Part shown: positions 8,940 through 16,948 of the stretch, piece by piece
Layout of the letters: every line of letters begins with the position of its first letter
Numbering within the stretch: the stretch's first letter is position 1
NCBI RefSeq assembly: GCF_000317575.1
Contig: NC_019748.1
Coordinates: forward strand, 2,235,199 to 2,299,198
Source of the DNA: Stanieria cyanosphaera PCC 7437
GTDB taxonomy: Bacteria > Cyanobacteriota > Cyanobacteriia > Cyanobacteriales > Xenococcaceae
Direction: 5' to 3'
DNA: 64,000 nucleotides
Made by a program: the position numbers and the translations under genes
The notes under the pieces: model-generated
The model's database searches: none
Seen by the model: the letters and a program-made list of their open reading frames with translations, nothing else
What the model was told of the DNA's origin: nothing

Positions 8940-10604
8940 ATGCGAAATTTTAATCAAATTCAATCAACTAACTACGATCTAATTATTATTGGTGGCGGAA
9001 TTAATGGCGCTGGAGTTGCTAGAGATGCTGCTTTACGAGGCTTAAAAACTATTTTGATTGAAAAAGGTGATTTTGCTGGCGGTACTTCTAGTTGGTCGAC
9101 TCGTTTAATTCATGGAGGTTTACGCTATCTAGAATATTTTGAATTTCCTTTAGTCAGAGAATCTTTACAAGAAAGAGAAATTTTATTACGCACTGCACCC
9201 CATTTAGTTCATCCTTTATTATTAACTATTCCCATTTATCGCGATCGCTCTCGTCCTTACTGGAAGATTTGGGCAGGCATGATTCTCTACGATATCTTGA
9301 GTTTTGATAAGACTTTACCTCTTCATCGTATGTTACCCAAGGTTCAGTTTGAACAGTTATTTCGTCATGTAGACCGCGACGATCTTGCTGGTGGGGCGCA
9401 GTATTATGATGGTCAAGTTGCTTTGGCAGAAAGATTGTGTCTGGAAAACATTTTAGCTGCCCAAGAAGCTGGGGCAACGGTGTTAAATTATGTCGAAGTA
9501 ACTCAACTGCCAATTGAAGACAACCGTATTAATCAGTTAATTTGTCAGGATAAATTAACGGGAGAAGAATTTATTGTTACAAGTAATCAAAATGCAGTAG
9601 TTATTAATACTTCTGGCCCTTGGGTAGACCGAGTTTGTCAGTTAGACAATGGTAAAAGTGCGATCGCTCTTACTCGTAAAATTGGTGGTACTAAAGGCAG
9701 CCATATTATTGTTCCGCCTTTCCCTGGCGCACCAGAAACTACTTTATACGTCGAGGCAAAATCTGATGGTCGTCCTTTCTTTATTGTCCCTTGGTTGGGA
9801 ATGTATTTGATCGGAACTACGGATATTCCTTTTACGGGAGATTTAGACCGTATTAAGGCAGAAGACGAAGAAATTGATTATTTAATTCAAGAAACTAACA
9901 ATATCATTCCCACAGCCAATTTAGCTCGTAAGGATATCAAATTTACCTATTCGGGAGTGCGTCCTTTACCCAATCAAGAAGGTAAGAAACCAGGCAGTAT
10001 TACTCGTAAACATATTCTGTTCGATCACACTAAAGAAGGAGTGAACAATCTTATTTCTTTAATTGGCGGTAAGTTAACTACCTATCGTCATGTGGGAGAA
10101 GAAATGGTTGATGCTGCTTTCAAGAAAATGAAACAACCAGCTAAACCCTGTCAGACAGATAAAATACCTTTACCAGGGTGTATCTTTCCTAACGATCCTA
10201 GAATTTCTGAAGCGATCCAAGATTATCGTTATATTTTACCTGTCAACACCATTAATTACCTCTTTTCGGTTTATGGTGCTAAAGCTATTGAAGTCTTAGC
10301 TTTAATCGATCAAGATTCTGAATTAGCTCAACCTTTGACACCCGAATTACCTGACATTAAAGCCCAAATTGTTTATGCAGTGCGTGCAGAATTAGCTCAT
10401 ACTTTAGTAGATATTGCTCGTCGTCGCACCACGTTAGCAATGACAGGCAATTATGGATTGAATTTATTACCTGTTATGACAGAAATATTGAAAAAATACT
10501 GTGGTTGGAGTCAAACCAAATGCGATCGCTCGTGCCAAGCATATCGGACTTATATGGAAGAGAATTGTATTCCCGATTTTGAATTGTCTCTAGCAATGAA
10601 GTGA
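8940..10604 (+). CDS. glpD: FAD-dependent glycerol-3-phosphate dehydrogenase
   Basis: Oxidises sn-glycerol-3-phosphate to dihydroxyacetone phosphate and passes electrons to the quinone pool at the membrane face. 554 aa. An N-terminal Rossmann FAD site (DLIIIGGGINGAGVARDAA, about residues 14-32) is followed by the DAO-family signature KGDFAGGTSSWSTRLIHGGLRYLE. A conserved mid-region follows (KGSHIIVPPF, GTTDIPF, SGVRPLPNQEGKKPG), then the C-terminal helical domain (ARRRTTLAMTG). In glucosylglycerol makers glpD recycles glycerol released by GghA and sets the glycerol-3-phosphate pool that GgpS uses, which fits its place behind ggpS. A terminator separates the two genes. Confidence 0.92.
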   Translation: MRNFNQIQSTNYDLIIIGGGINGAGVARDAALRGLKTILIEKGDFAGGTSSWSTRLIHGGLRYLEYFEFPLVRESLQEREILLRTAPHLVHPLLLTIPIYRDRSRPYWKIWAGMILYDILSFDKTLPLHRMLPKVQFEQLFRHVDRDDLAGGAQYYDGQVALAERLCLENILAAQEAGATVLNYVEVTQLPIEDNRINQLICQDKLTGEEFIVTSNQNAVVINTSGPWVDRVCQLDNGKSAIALTRKIGGTKGSHIIVPPFPGAPETTLYVEAKSDGRPFFIVPWLGMYLIGTTDIPFTGDLDRIKAEDEEIDYLIQETNNIIPTANLARKDIKFTYSGVRPLPNQEGKKPGSITRKHILFDHTKEGVNNLISLIGGKLTTYRHVGEEMVDAAFKKMKQPAKPCQTDKIPLPGCIFPNDPRISEAIQDYRYILPVNTINYLFSVYGAKAIEVLALIDQDSELAQPLTPELPDIKAQIVYAVRAELAHTLVDIARRRTTLAMTGNYGLNLLPVMTEILKKYCGWSQTKCDRSCQAYRTYMEENCIPDFELSLAMK

Positions 10605-10639
10605 TACCATCAAAATTAATAGAATAACTTCTTGTAGTG

Positions 10640-10897
10640 ATGCCAGATTCAATCATGTATCAAGAGGATGCATTTGTCGTCCTCGAACCAGATCGAAGCG
10701 AACAATTTCTTTCCCCAGAAGAATTAAAAAACAAACTCAAACAGATTCTGTTGTCGGAGGGATTTGAAATACCTAGAGAGTTAAACAAATTTGATTCGGT
10801 AGATTTACAAGCCGAATATTTAATGAATAATTATTTTGAATTAGATCTCGGAGCAGGTCTATATTTACAGTGGTATGTAATTAGACTTGAAAAATAA
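10640..10897 (+). CDS. chlororespiratory reduction protein 7 (CRR7) homologue
   Basis: An 85-residue acidic soluble protein. From memory of the CRR7 family, it matches at the start (PDSIMYQEDAFVVLEPD), the middle (EQFLSPEELKNKL) and the end (ELDLGAGLYLQWYVIRLEK). CRR7 is needed to assemble the NDH-1 complex in chloroplasts, and cyanobacteria keep a small homologue. I use the ATG at 10640. A GTG directly before it (10637) is also in frame but would add only one Met. It begins 35 nt after the glpD stop, so co-transcription with glpD is possible. The link to osmolyte metabolism looks like chance. Confidence 0.75.
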   Translation: MPDSIMYQEDAFVVLEPDRSEQFLSPEELKNKLKQILLSEGFEIPRELNKFDSVDLQAEYLMNNYFELDLGAGLYLQWYVIRLEK

Positions 10898-11033
10898 TAA
10901 GAAGCAATTAAAACAAGATTGGGAAGTTAGCGAAAAATTTAGCAGTCTCATCTCAACTACACTGCGGTCTCGATTACTAACAACCCAACCATAAACGAAT
11001 TCTTGCTCTTCTTGTTAGTTTACAGCCGTGGAA

Positions 11034-11237
11034 TCATTTGATAATTAAATTATTAAACGTGTCCCAATTTAAATTTGGTTGTTGCTCAATTGTTTTGATA
11101 ATTCCAGCCTGATTAAAAGAAAAATAATTAGATTGCTCTAGCCGTTGAACTTGTGCTTCGTGCGTTTTTTGTGAATAAAAACCCAATAAAGTCAAACCAA
11201 AGACGACACTCATAATTATTTTAGTTATGCGTGTCAA
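11034..11237 (-). CDS. small membrane-anchored or exported protein, unknown
   Basis: About 67 residues with one N-terminal hydrophobic segment (TKIIMSVVFGLTLLGFYS) followed by a polar tail. A very strong Shine-Dalgarno AGGAGG lies 10 nt before a TTG (11237). The upstream GTG at 11246 follows the SD with almost no spacer, so I pick the TTG; the internal ATG (residue 9 from this TTG) is about 34 nt from the SD. No family recognised. The SD is the main evidence that this frame is translated. Confidence 0.5.
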   Translation of the reverse strand: MTRITKIIMSVVFGLTLLGFYSQKTHEAQVQRLEQSNYFSFNQAGIIKTIEQQPNLNWDTFNNLIIK

Positions 11238-11356
11238 AAAAAACACACCTCCTGAATTTATTACTCTACTATTTCAACCTACACAAAAAAAGAGTTCGTT
11301 TTTATCCTCTTTAAGGTAGATTCGTAAATCTATCAAAAGTAATAAATCAGAAAAAT

Positions 11357-11860
11357 TTAAAATTCATAGTAAGGATTGTATGATATATCTGTGTTTCCAT
11401 AATCAATTCCCATTTTATGTAGCTCTGAGGTTATTTGACTTCTGTGATGGGTTTGATGGTTAAACATCTGCACGTAATAGAAAGATCTCGACACTTTTCT
11501 ATTTCTTTTCAATCTTTCACTCCAAAACTCGAAAATCTCATCGAGCCAAGTTTGAGAAAATACTTGAGATTCGCGAACAAGTTTTTCATCAAACTCAAAA
11601 CGCGCAGCTTTTAATTCACTGTATTCAGAATATGGGGTAAATTCTGGATTAAATTCTGGAAGACTTTTTGTATGTATAAAAAAATAAATAGCTTCATCGA
11701 TATTAATAATGTGATTCAAGGTTTTAAAAATTGAATCAAAAAACATTCCCCTATTTAAACGCAGTTGTTCGTCACTTAACTCATCACAAATTTTGAAAAG
11801 GCTTTCGTTCTGCCACTTGTTGTACAGAGCCATTGTCTTGAAGAAGTTTGACGTAATCAT
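11357..11860 (-). CDS. DinB family protein
   Basis: A four-helix-bundle DinB/YfiT-like protein of about 167 aa, a family of metal-binding proteins that often act as thiol-dependent transferases or stress proteins. The three metal-ligand histidines are recognisable: one in KTLNHIINID (about residue 50) and two near the C-terminus in FNHQTHHRSQI. The sequence MITSNFFKTMALYNKWQNESLF is the usual start of the family, so I use the ATG at 11860 rather than the one at 11878. No signal peptide. It is isolated, with no operon partner. The family is clear; the substrate is unknown. Confidence 0.8.
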   Translation of the reverse strand: MITSNFFKTMALYNKWQNESLFKICDELSDEQLRLNRGMFFDSIFKTLNHIINIDEAIYFFIHTKSLPEFNPEFTPYSEYSELKAARFEFDEKLVRESQVFSQTWLDEIFEFWSERLKRNRKVSRSFYYVQMFNHQTHHRSQITSELHKMGIDYGNTDISYNPYYEF

Positions 11861-12154
11861 GATTCTTGCTCTAGGCATTTGAGTAGCAATTGTACAAAAA
11901 ACAACGTTAAAGCTGTAAGCCTTCTACAGCAAAGGTTTCAAAAATTACAACTGCGATCGCTCGAAATTGGTCAATACGAGCATCAACCTAAACAGCATCA
12001 TAAAAATGAATCGAGAATAATTCGAGATGAAGTATAAGCAACAACAGTAAATTTAGGTTAGTAATAACTAATGACAGATGACAAAAAATAAAAAACTAAT
12101 AAATCTTAAAACATAAACTCTTACTTTTGTCTGTCTTATCAACTCATTAAAACT

Positions 12155-13492
12155 GTGTTTACCAAACAAAAAATATTACAAACAAAATATCTACTACAAC
12201 AACAGTTAGGACATACCTCAGCAGGACATCAAACTTGGCTAGCAAAAGATTTAAACACTAACGAGAAAGTAACTATCAAACTGTTAGCTTTCAGTTCTCA
12301 AATGCACTCAAAAGAATTAAAACTCTTTCAAAGAGAAGCACAAATATTACAAAGTTTGAAACATCCTCGTATTCCCAAATATAGAGATTATTTCACTCTC
12401 AATCGGCAATTAGATAATGGTGTGATTTGGTTTGCATTAGTACAAGATTATATTCCTGGTTTTTCTCTACAAGAATTATTAGAACAGCATCAACTTTTTG
12501 ATGAAGAAAAAATTAGAACAATTGCCAAAGAAATTCTAGAAATTTTGATTTATCTTCATGAATTAAATCCTCCTGTACTTCATCGCGATCTTAAACCCAG
12601 TAATTTAATTTTAGGAGAAGACGAACAAATTTATTTAATTGATTTTGGTGCAGTACAAATACAAACAACAGTTTCAGGAACAACTTTTACTGTAGTTGGA
12701 ACTGCTGGTTATGCGCCTTTAGAACAGTTTTGGGGACGCGCAGTTCCTGCTTCCGATTTATATGCTTTGGGGATTACTTTGATTCATTTATTAACAGGAA
12801 TTTCACCTGCAAATTTACCTTATCAAGATTCTCGCGTTCAGTTTCGCCATCTCGTTAATCTTAAACCCGATTTGATTAATTGGTTGGAAATAATTACAGA
12901 ATTATCTGTAGAAAAGCGTTTTCCTAACGCTAAAATTGCTTTAGAGGCTTTAAGTTCTGATCAAGATATTGATACCTCAACAAGTAAAGAATCACCGAAT
13001 CAAAAATCTTTAAATCTCAAACCAGAAAAAAGTTTAATTGAACTGAACCAAGAACAAAGACGATTAAATATTAAAATTCCAGCAGGTGGATTAGCCAGAT
13101 TTAATGAAATTTTTAATGCTGGTTGTAGAGGATTGATTTTTTATTTTGTATTATTTTCTTTGAGTTTATTAATTAGTATTTTTATTCCTTATATTGGATT
13201 GTGTCTAATCTCGTTTGTTTTTATTTATATTGTTCTTTTATGCGGAACTAAAACAGAAATTAGTTTTGAATCTAATAGTTTTCAAATCAAGAGAAAGTTT
13301 TTAATTAAAAAATATGGTAAGCAAAGCTGCCCTAACTCTATAATTGTAGATATTTTTATTCAGCGTACTGGCTCTATTTTTCAAGTCAATATTCGGACAA
13401 CCAATCATACCTATAATCTTGGTGGTGCTTTGAGTCAAGACGAAGCTATTTGGCTAGTACAAGAAATCAAACAATGGTTAGTTGATAGTTGA
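12155..13492 (+). CDS. Ser/Thr protein kinase with C-terminal membrane domain
   Basis: A eukaryotic-type kinase. Residues about 10-265 form the kinase domain with catalytic Lys (VTIKLLAF), HRDLKPSNLIL (catalytic loop), LIDFGAVQ (DFG) and GTAGYAPLEQFWG (activation-segment end). The glycine-rich loop is degenerate (LGHTSAGHQTWLAKD), although the other catalytic residues are present. After a polar linker come two hydrophobic stretches (about residues 325-365), then a C-terminal soluble piece (EISFESNSFQIKRKFL...) resembling a small PH-like beta domain. The start is GTG at 12155; no ATG precedes the kinase domain. Probably membrane-bound. Substrate unknown. Confidence 0.85.
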   Translation: MFTKQKILQTKYLLQQQLGHTSAGHQTWLAKDLNTNEKVTIKLLAFSSQMHSKELKLFQREAQILQSLKHPRIPKYRDYFTLNRQLDNGVIWFALVQDYIPGFSLQELLEQHQLFDEEKIRTIAKEILEILIYLHELNPPVLHRDLKPSNLILGEDEQIYLIDFGAVQIQTTVSGTTFTVVGTAGYAPLEQFWGRAVPASDLYALGITLIHLLTGISPANLPYQDSRVQFRHLVNLKPDLINWLEIITELSVEKRFPNAKIALEALSSDQDIDTSTSKESPNQKSLNLKPEKSLIELNQEQRRLNIKIPAGGLARFNEIFNAGCRGLIFYFVLFSLSLLISIFIPYIGLCLISFVFIYIVLLCGTKTEISFESNSFQIKRKFLIKKYGKQSCPNSIIVDIFIQRTGSIFQVNIRTTNHTYNLGGALSQDEAIWLVQEIKQWLVDS

Positions 13493-13551
13493 TGGTTGAG
13501 ACCTACGGTAGTGCGCTTCGCTTATGTTAATTGTTGATTATTCATCTCTCA

Positions 13552-13579
13552 TAATTAGTAATTAGTAATTAGTAATTAC
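13552..13579. repeat. 7-nt tandem repeat
   Basis: Four head-to-tail units of TAATTAG (the last ends in C) in the gap between the convergent kinase and M48 peptidase genes. Heptanucleotide tandem repeats of this type are common in intergenic DNA of cyanobacteria. No protein is encoded here. Confidence 0.7.
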
Positions 13580-13683
13580 TAACTGATAACTAATATCAGA
13601 CTCAACCTATTAAAATTTTAGCCAGATCGGAATTATCTTACTAATCTTTGATTTATCAAATATTTAATCATCAAGTCTTTTAA

Positions 13684-14655
13684 TTAAGAAGATTTTTTCT
13701 GAGATTTAATTCGCTCAATTTCTTGTTGTAATTCTTCTAATTGACGCTGTAATTCTTCTACTTCGGTCGGCGTTTCTTCAACTTTTACTTCTACTGAACC
13801 TTCTGCCCCAACTCTTTGATAATTACCTTGTTTGATTTGTTGATATTCTGAAGAGGTTGCCCATTGTTGTAAATAATGCAATCTTTCGACAGGAAAAGGA
13901 TGACTTAAAAAAGTACCATTTCCGCCATTATAAATTAAAAATTTATAAATTTGATTCAAGCTATCTCGGTCTAGTTCTTGATAATTTTCCGCTTGTTTTT
14001 TAAACTCTTTTAAACTAATTTCATGAGCGTATTTCTTACTTCCTCCCGCCAATTTCATCATAGTTTTAATAATAGGCTCAAGGTCATCCATAACTAATAA
14101 AGCAGCCCGATCCGCAGATAATTCAGCTTTTCTACGCCATTCATAAAAGGCATAAATTAAACCACTACTAATTAAATTACCAAATCCTAAAGTTAATTCT
14201 CCTAGTAAAGAAGCAGCCCCCATCACCCAAATTGCCATCTGAATTAAAATGGTATGCTCACATTTAATATGTCCTAATTCATGGGCTAAAACAGTTCGTA
14301 ATTCTGCCTCATCCATTAAGTCTAGAATTTCACTATTGACCACAATATAAGGTTCGTTACGTCCTAAAGCGTAACTATTAGCTAAGGGATTTTGATCGAC
14401 ATAAACAATTGGTTCAGGGGAAATATCTAAGTCTCGAACACATTCCCGAAAAATACCGTAGAGAGTCGAGTATTGCCTTACACCTGCCTGAATACAATTA
14501 CCTAGAAGATAGATATTTTGTGGACGTTCGTAAAAATATTTAACAAAATTACTTGCTACTAAGTCAAACCCAGGAACACCGCGTAAGGTTTGTTCAGCTT
14601 GATAGTCAAGAGGATGTCGAAAAGCTTCACTAGATATTCCAGTATAAGTAGGCAT
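13684..14655 (-). CDS. M48 family metallopeptidase
   Basis: A zinc metalloprotease of the M48 (HtpX/Ste24-like) family, 323 aa. The zinc site HELGH is in VLAHELGHIKCEH, and the third ligand Glu is in RKAELSADRAAL. The N-terminal part (HPLDYQAEQTLRGVPGFDLVASNFVKYFYER) is typical of a cyanobacterial subgroup. A hydrophobic segment follows the zinc site (about residues 140-170). The last 35 residues form a Glu-rich coiled coil (EVEELQRQLEELQQEIERIK) that the second M48 gene at 43990 lacks. Probably membrane-associated and involved in protein quality control. Convergent with the kinase at 12155, divergent from the kinase operon at 14946. Confidence 0.88.
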   Translation of the reverse strand: MPTYTGISSEAFRHPLDYQAEQTLRGVPGFDLVASNFVKYFYERPQNIYLLGNCIQAGVRQYSTLYGIFRECVRDLDISPEPIVYVDQNPLANSYALGRNEPYIVVNSEILDLMDEAELRTVLAHELGHIKCEHTILIQMAIWVMGAASLLGELTLGFGNLISSGLIYAFYEWRRKAELSADRAALLVMDDLEPIIKTMMKLAGGSKKYAHEISLKEFKKQAENYQELDRDSLNQIYKFLIYNGGNGTFLSHPFPVERLHYLQQWATSSEYQQIKQGNYQRVGAEGSVEVKVEETPTEVEELQRQLEELQQEIERIKSQKKSS

Positions 14656-14945
14656 AAAATAAAAGCGATCGCGAATAGGATAATCAGTGTATATTGTTAA
14701 GTAGAAATACGTAATTTTTATTTTGAATTATTTCTGATCGATGAGTAAAAATTAGGTATCATTATTTAAACTATTTTTTAAAATTTTATTCTCAATGTAA
14801 ATTTTTCTTAATTTAACTTTAGCGCAATCGCGCTGAACTTTTGTCCTAGACAAGAGTATCAATGTTCTCAAAGCTTCATTCATTAATAACTGAAGCTACC
14901 TAGTTTAACGTAGTGGTCTAAATTGCAACAGTTGTGGTTCACCAG

Positions 14946-15947
14946 ATGACTACTTCTAGTAAAATTACTGGAGTTCTCTCCCGTGGAACAGAGCTTTTAA
15001 GCGGTGTATATCAAATCAGAAAAGTTTTAGGACAAGGCGGATTTGGTATTACCTACCAGGGTGTAGATACTAGATTAAATCGACCTGTAGCTCTGAAAGA
15101 GTTTTTTCCCGAAGGTTGTTGGCGACAAGGTACAACTGTAATTTCCGCAGGAAGATGGACAGTGGACACCTATAGTGATGCAAAACAGAAGTTTCTTCAA
15201 GAAGGGCAAACTTTAGGACAATTCAACCATCCAGGCATAGTCAGAGTCTTTTATTACTTTGAAGAAAACAATACTGCTTATATGGTAATGGAATATCTTC
15301 ACGGTAAGACTTTGGCGGAGTTACTCTCTCTGCGCGGTGGAAAAATGTCGGAAACGGAAGCTTTACAATATATGGAAAAAATTGGTAAAGCTCTAGAAAT
15401 TCTACATAACGCTCAGTTTCTACATCGGGATATCAAGCCTGATAACATCATGTTAACAAATGATGGCAGGGTGGTTTTGATTGATTTTGGAGCAGCAAGG
15501 GATTTTACTGCTCGTAATACGCAAAGATTCACCGCTATGTTTACCCCTGGATATGCGCCGTTAGAACAATATGGTCAAGCCTTGAAAATGGGACCTTATA
15601 CTGACCTTTATGCTCTCGGTGCAACTTTATACCATTTACTCACAGGCGTAGTTCCTTTGTCTGCGGTAGAAAGGGCAGCAGGAATGGAGTTGAAATCAGC
15701 CCGACAACTTAATCCTGAGATTAGACCCCATATTTCTCAAGCAATTACTACAGCAATGGCGATGGAAGTTCAAGCACGCGCACAATCGGTAGGAGAATTT
15801 CTTCAGCTTTTACGGGGTAATCAAGCTAATTTTTTGGCAGAAGAACAATTAAATTTTTATCAATCTTTTCAAGATCCTTGGAGTCCCTTTAATTCATGCC
15901 CAAGAATTAATCCTAAACCGACTAATTCTTCTGATTCTTGGTTTTAA
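14946..15947 (+). CDS. Ser/Thr protein kinase, first gene of kinase-GTPase-unknown operon
   Basis: A compact soluble kinase of about 333 aa. Complete motif set: GQGGFGITY (glycine loop), ALKEFFPEG (catalytic Lys), FLHRDIKPDNIM (catalytic loop), LIDFGAARDF (DFG) and TPGYAPLEQYG. The kinase domain ends near residue 285. The remaining tail is polar and ends KPTNSSDSWF. There is no membrane helix or sensor domain, unlike most cyanobacterial kinases. I prefer the ATG at 14946; a GTG at 14934 is in frame. The stop is 23 nt before the ATG of the GTPase gene, and the third gene overlaps the second, so the three are probably one transcript. Its C-terminal tail resembles that of the third protein. Confidence 0.88.
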   Translation: MTTSSKITGVLSRGTELLSGVYQIRKVLGQGGFGITYQGVDTRLNRPVALKEFFPEGCWRQGTTVISAGRWTVDTYSDAKQKFLQEGQTLGQFNHPGIVRVFYYFEENNTAYMVMEYLHGKTLAELLSLRGGKMSETEALQYMEKIGKALEILHNAQFLHRDIKPDNIMLTNDGRVVLIDFGAARDFTARNTQRFTAMFTPGYAPLEQYGQALKMGPYTDLYALGATLYHLLTGVVPLSAVERAAGMELKSARQLNPEIRPHISQAITTAMAMEVQARAQSVGEFLQLLRGNQANFLAEEQLNFYQSFQDPWSPFNSCPRINPKPTNSSDSWF

Positions 15948-15970
15948 ATTTTCAATTCACAATTAAGCTC

Positions 15971-16948
15971 ATGATGTTAAAAGATATCAAAATTACGATG
16001 TTAGGTACGAGTGGAGCAGGTAAGACTAGTTATCTACTCGGAATGTATGCGGTGATGCAGACAGGGGTACAGGGTTTTACCATCTCCGCTAGAGATATGG
16101 ATACAGATTTAGATTTGACTGAGAAATGGGAAAAATTAATCAACGTTCAAGGCGAAGATCGTTGGCCTACTCCTAATGCAGGCGCAATGGAGAATTATAA
16201 TTTTGATTTTAGCTACGGTTTTCGCCCGATTATGGGGTTTGAATGGATGGATTATCGAGGTCTAGCTTTAAGCGATCGCTCTGGGGAACAAGATGTTCAA
16301 CAATTGAGTAGTTACTTGGCAGATTCCGATTGTTTGTTTTTGTGTGTTTCAGGAGAACATTTAGGAGATCAAGTTACTCCCACCACTGTTAGAGAAATTA
16401 AAAGCGATCGCATGAATCAGTTTATTCAGCAGGTGATTAGTAGACACAAACAACCCGATCCTGAACGTCCTTTTCCTGTAGTCATTGCGATTACTAAATA
16501 TGACCTGTGTTTTCATCGAGAAAAACAAGCGGTGATTGAAGACATCAAAAAATTGTTTCAGGCATTGTTTACCCCTGATTCTGGTTGGTTGGTGATGATT
16601 TGTCCTGTCAGTTTAGGCAAAGAACTTTGTCAAGATCCAGAACACGGTAACATCGTTCCTGTTAATGTTCACCTCCCCATCGTCTTTTCAATTTATTCTC
16701 AGTTGAGAGCTTATGGGTTAAAACTTAAAAATAGTCGCGACCGCGCTTATGAAGAAATAGATCGTCTCAAACAAGCTAGCCCACTCATTCAGTGGTTAAA
16801 AAGATGGGAATTTCGAGAAAAAGCAGAAAGATTACAAGATTTAGAAGCTGAAATTACAACTGTAGAAGCCAATATGAACTTACTTGCTCAACAATTACGA
16901 CAAGTTTCAATGTTTTTCAGTGGTAGTGAGGTAACCGCCGATGTCTGA
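15971..16948 (+). CDS. P-loop GTPase-like protein (TRAFAC/double-GTPase-type)
   Basis: About 325 aa. Walker A/G1 is GTSGAGKTSYL near the N-terminus, G3 is DYRG (in EWMDYRGLALSD) and G4 is TKYD (AITKYDLC, with Thr for the usual Asn). A WP motif (EDRWPTPNAG) lies between G1 and G3. These features recall GTPases of bacterial signalling and conflict operons, called double-GTPase families in some annotations; that assignment is from memory. The C-terminal 70 residues form a charged helical coiled coil (EIDRLKQ...LEAEITTVEANMNLLAQQL). I start at the ATG at 15971 because the upstream extension runs into the kinase gene and has no homology-like content. It overlaps the next gene by 8 nt. Confidence 0.8.
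   Translation: MMLKDIKITMLGTSGAGKTSYLLGMYAVMQTGVQGFTISARDMDTDLDLTEKWEKLINVQGEDRWPTPNAGAMENYNFDFSYGFRPIMGFEWMDYRGLALSDRSGEQDVQQLSSYLADSDCLFLCVSGEHLGDQVTPTTVREIKSDRMNQFIQQVISRHKQPDPERPFPVVIAITKYDLCFHREKQAVIEDIKKLFQALFTPDSGWLVMICPVSLGKELCQDPEHGNIVPVNVHLPIVFSIYSQLRAYGLKLKNSRDRAYEEIDRLKQASPLIQWLKRWEFREKAERLQDLEAEITTVEANMNLLAQQLRQVSMFFSGSEVTADV

Noticed and set aside
10885..10995. 35-codon frame starting at a TTG inside the crr7 3' end
   Set aside because: Short, poor start, no homology recognised; likely chance.
11879..12037. Frame from a TTG between the DinB gene and the kinase
   Set aside because: Some protein-like composition (LLQQRFQKLQLRSLEIG), but no good start and no recognised family; too weak to list as a gene.
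13552..13579. Possible CRISPR-like repeat
   Set aside because: Units are only 7 nt, head to tail, with no spacers and no cas genes nearby.
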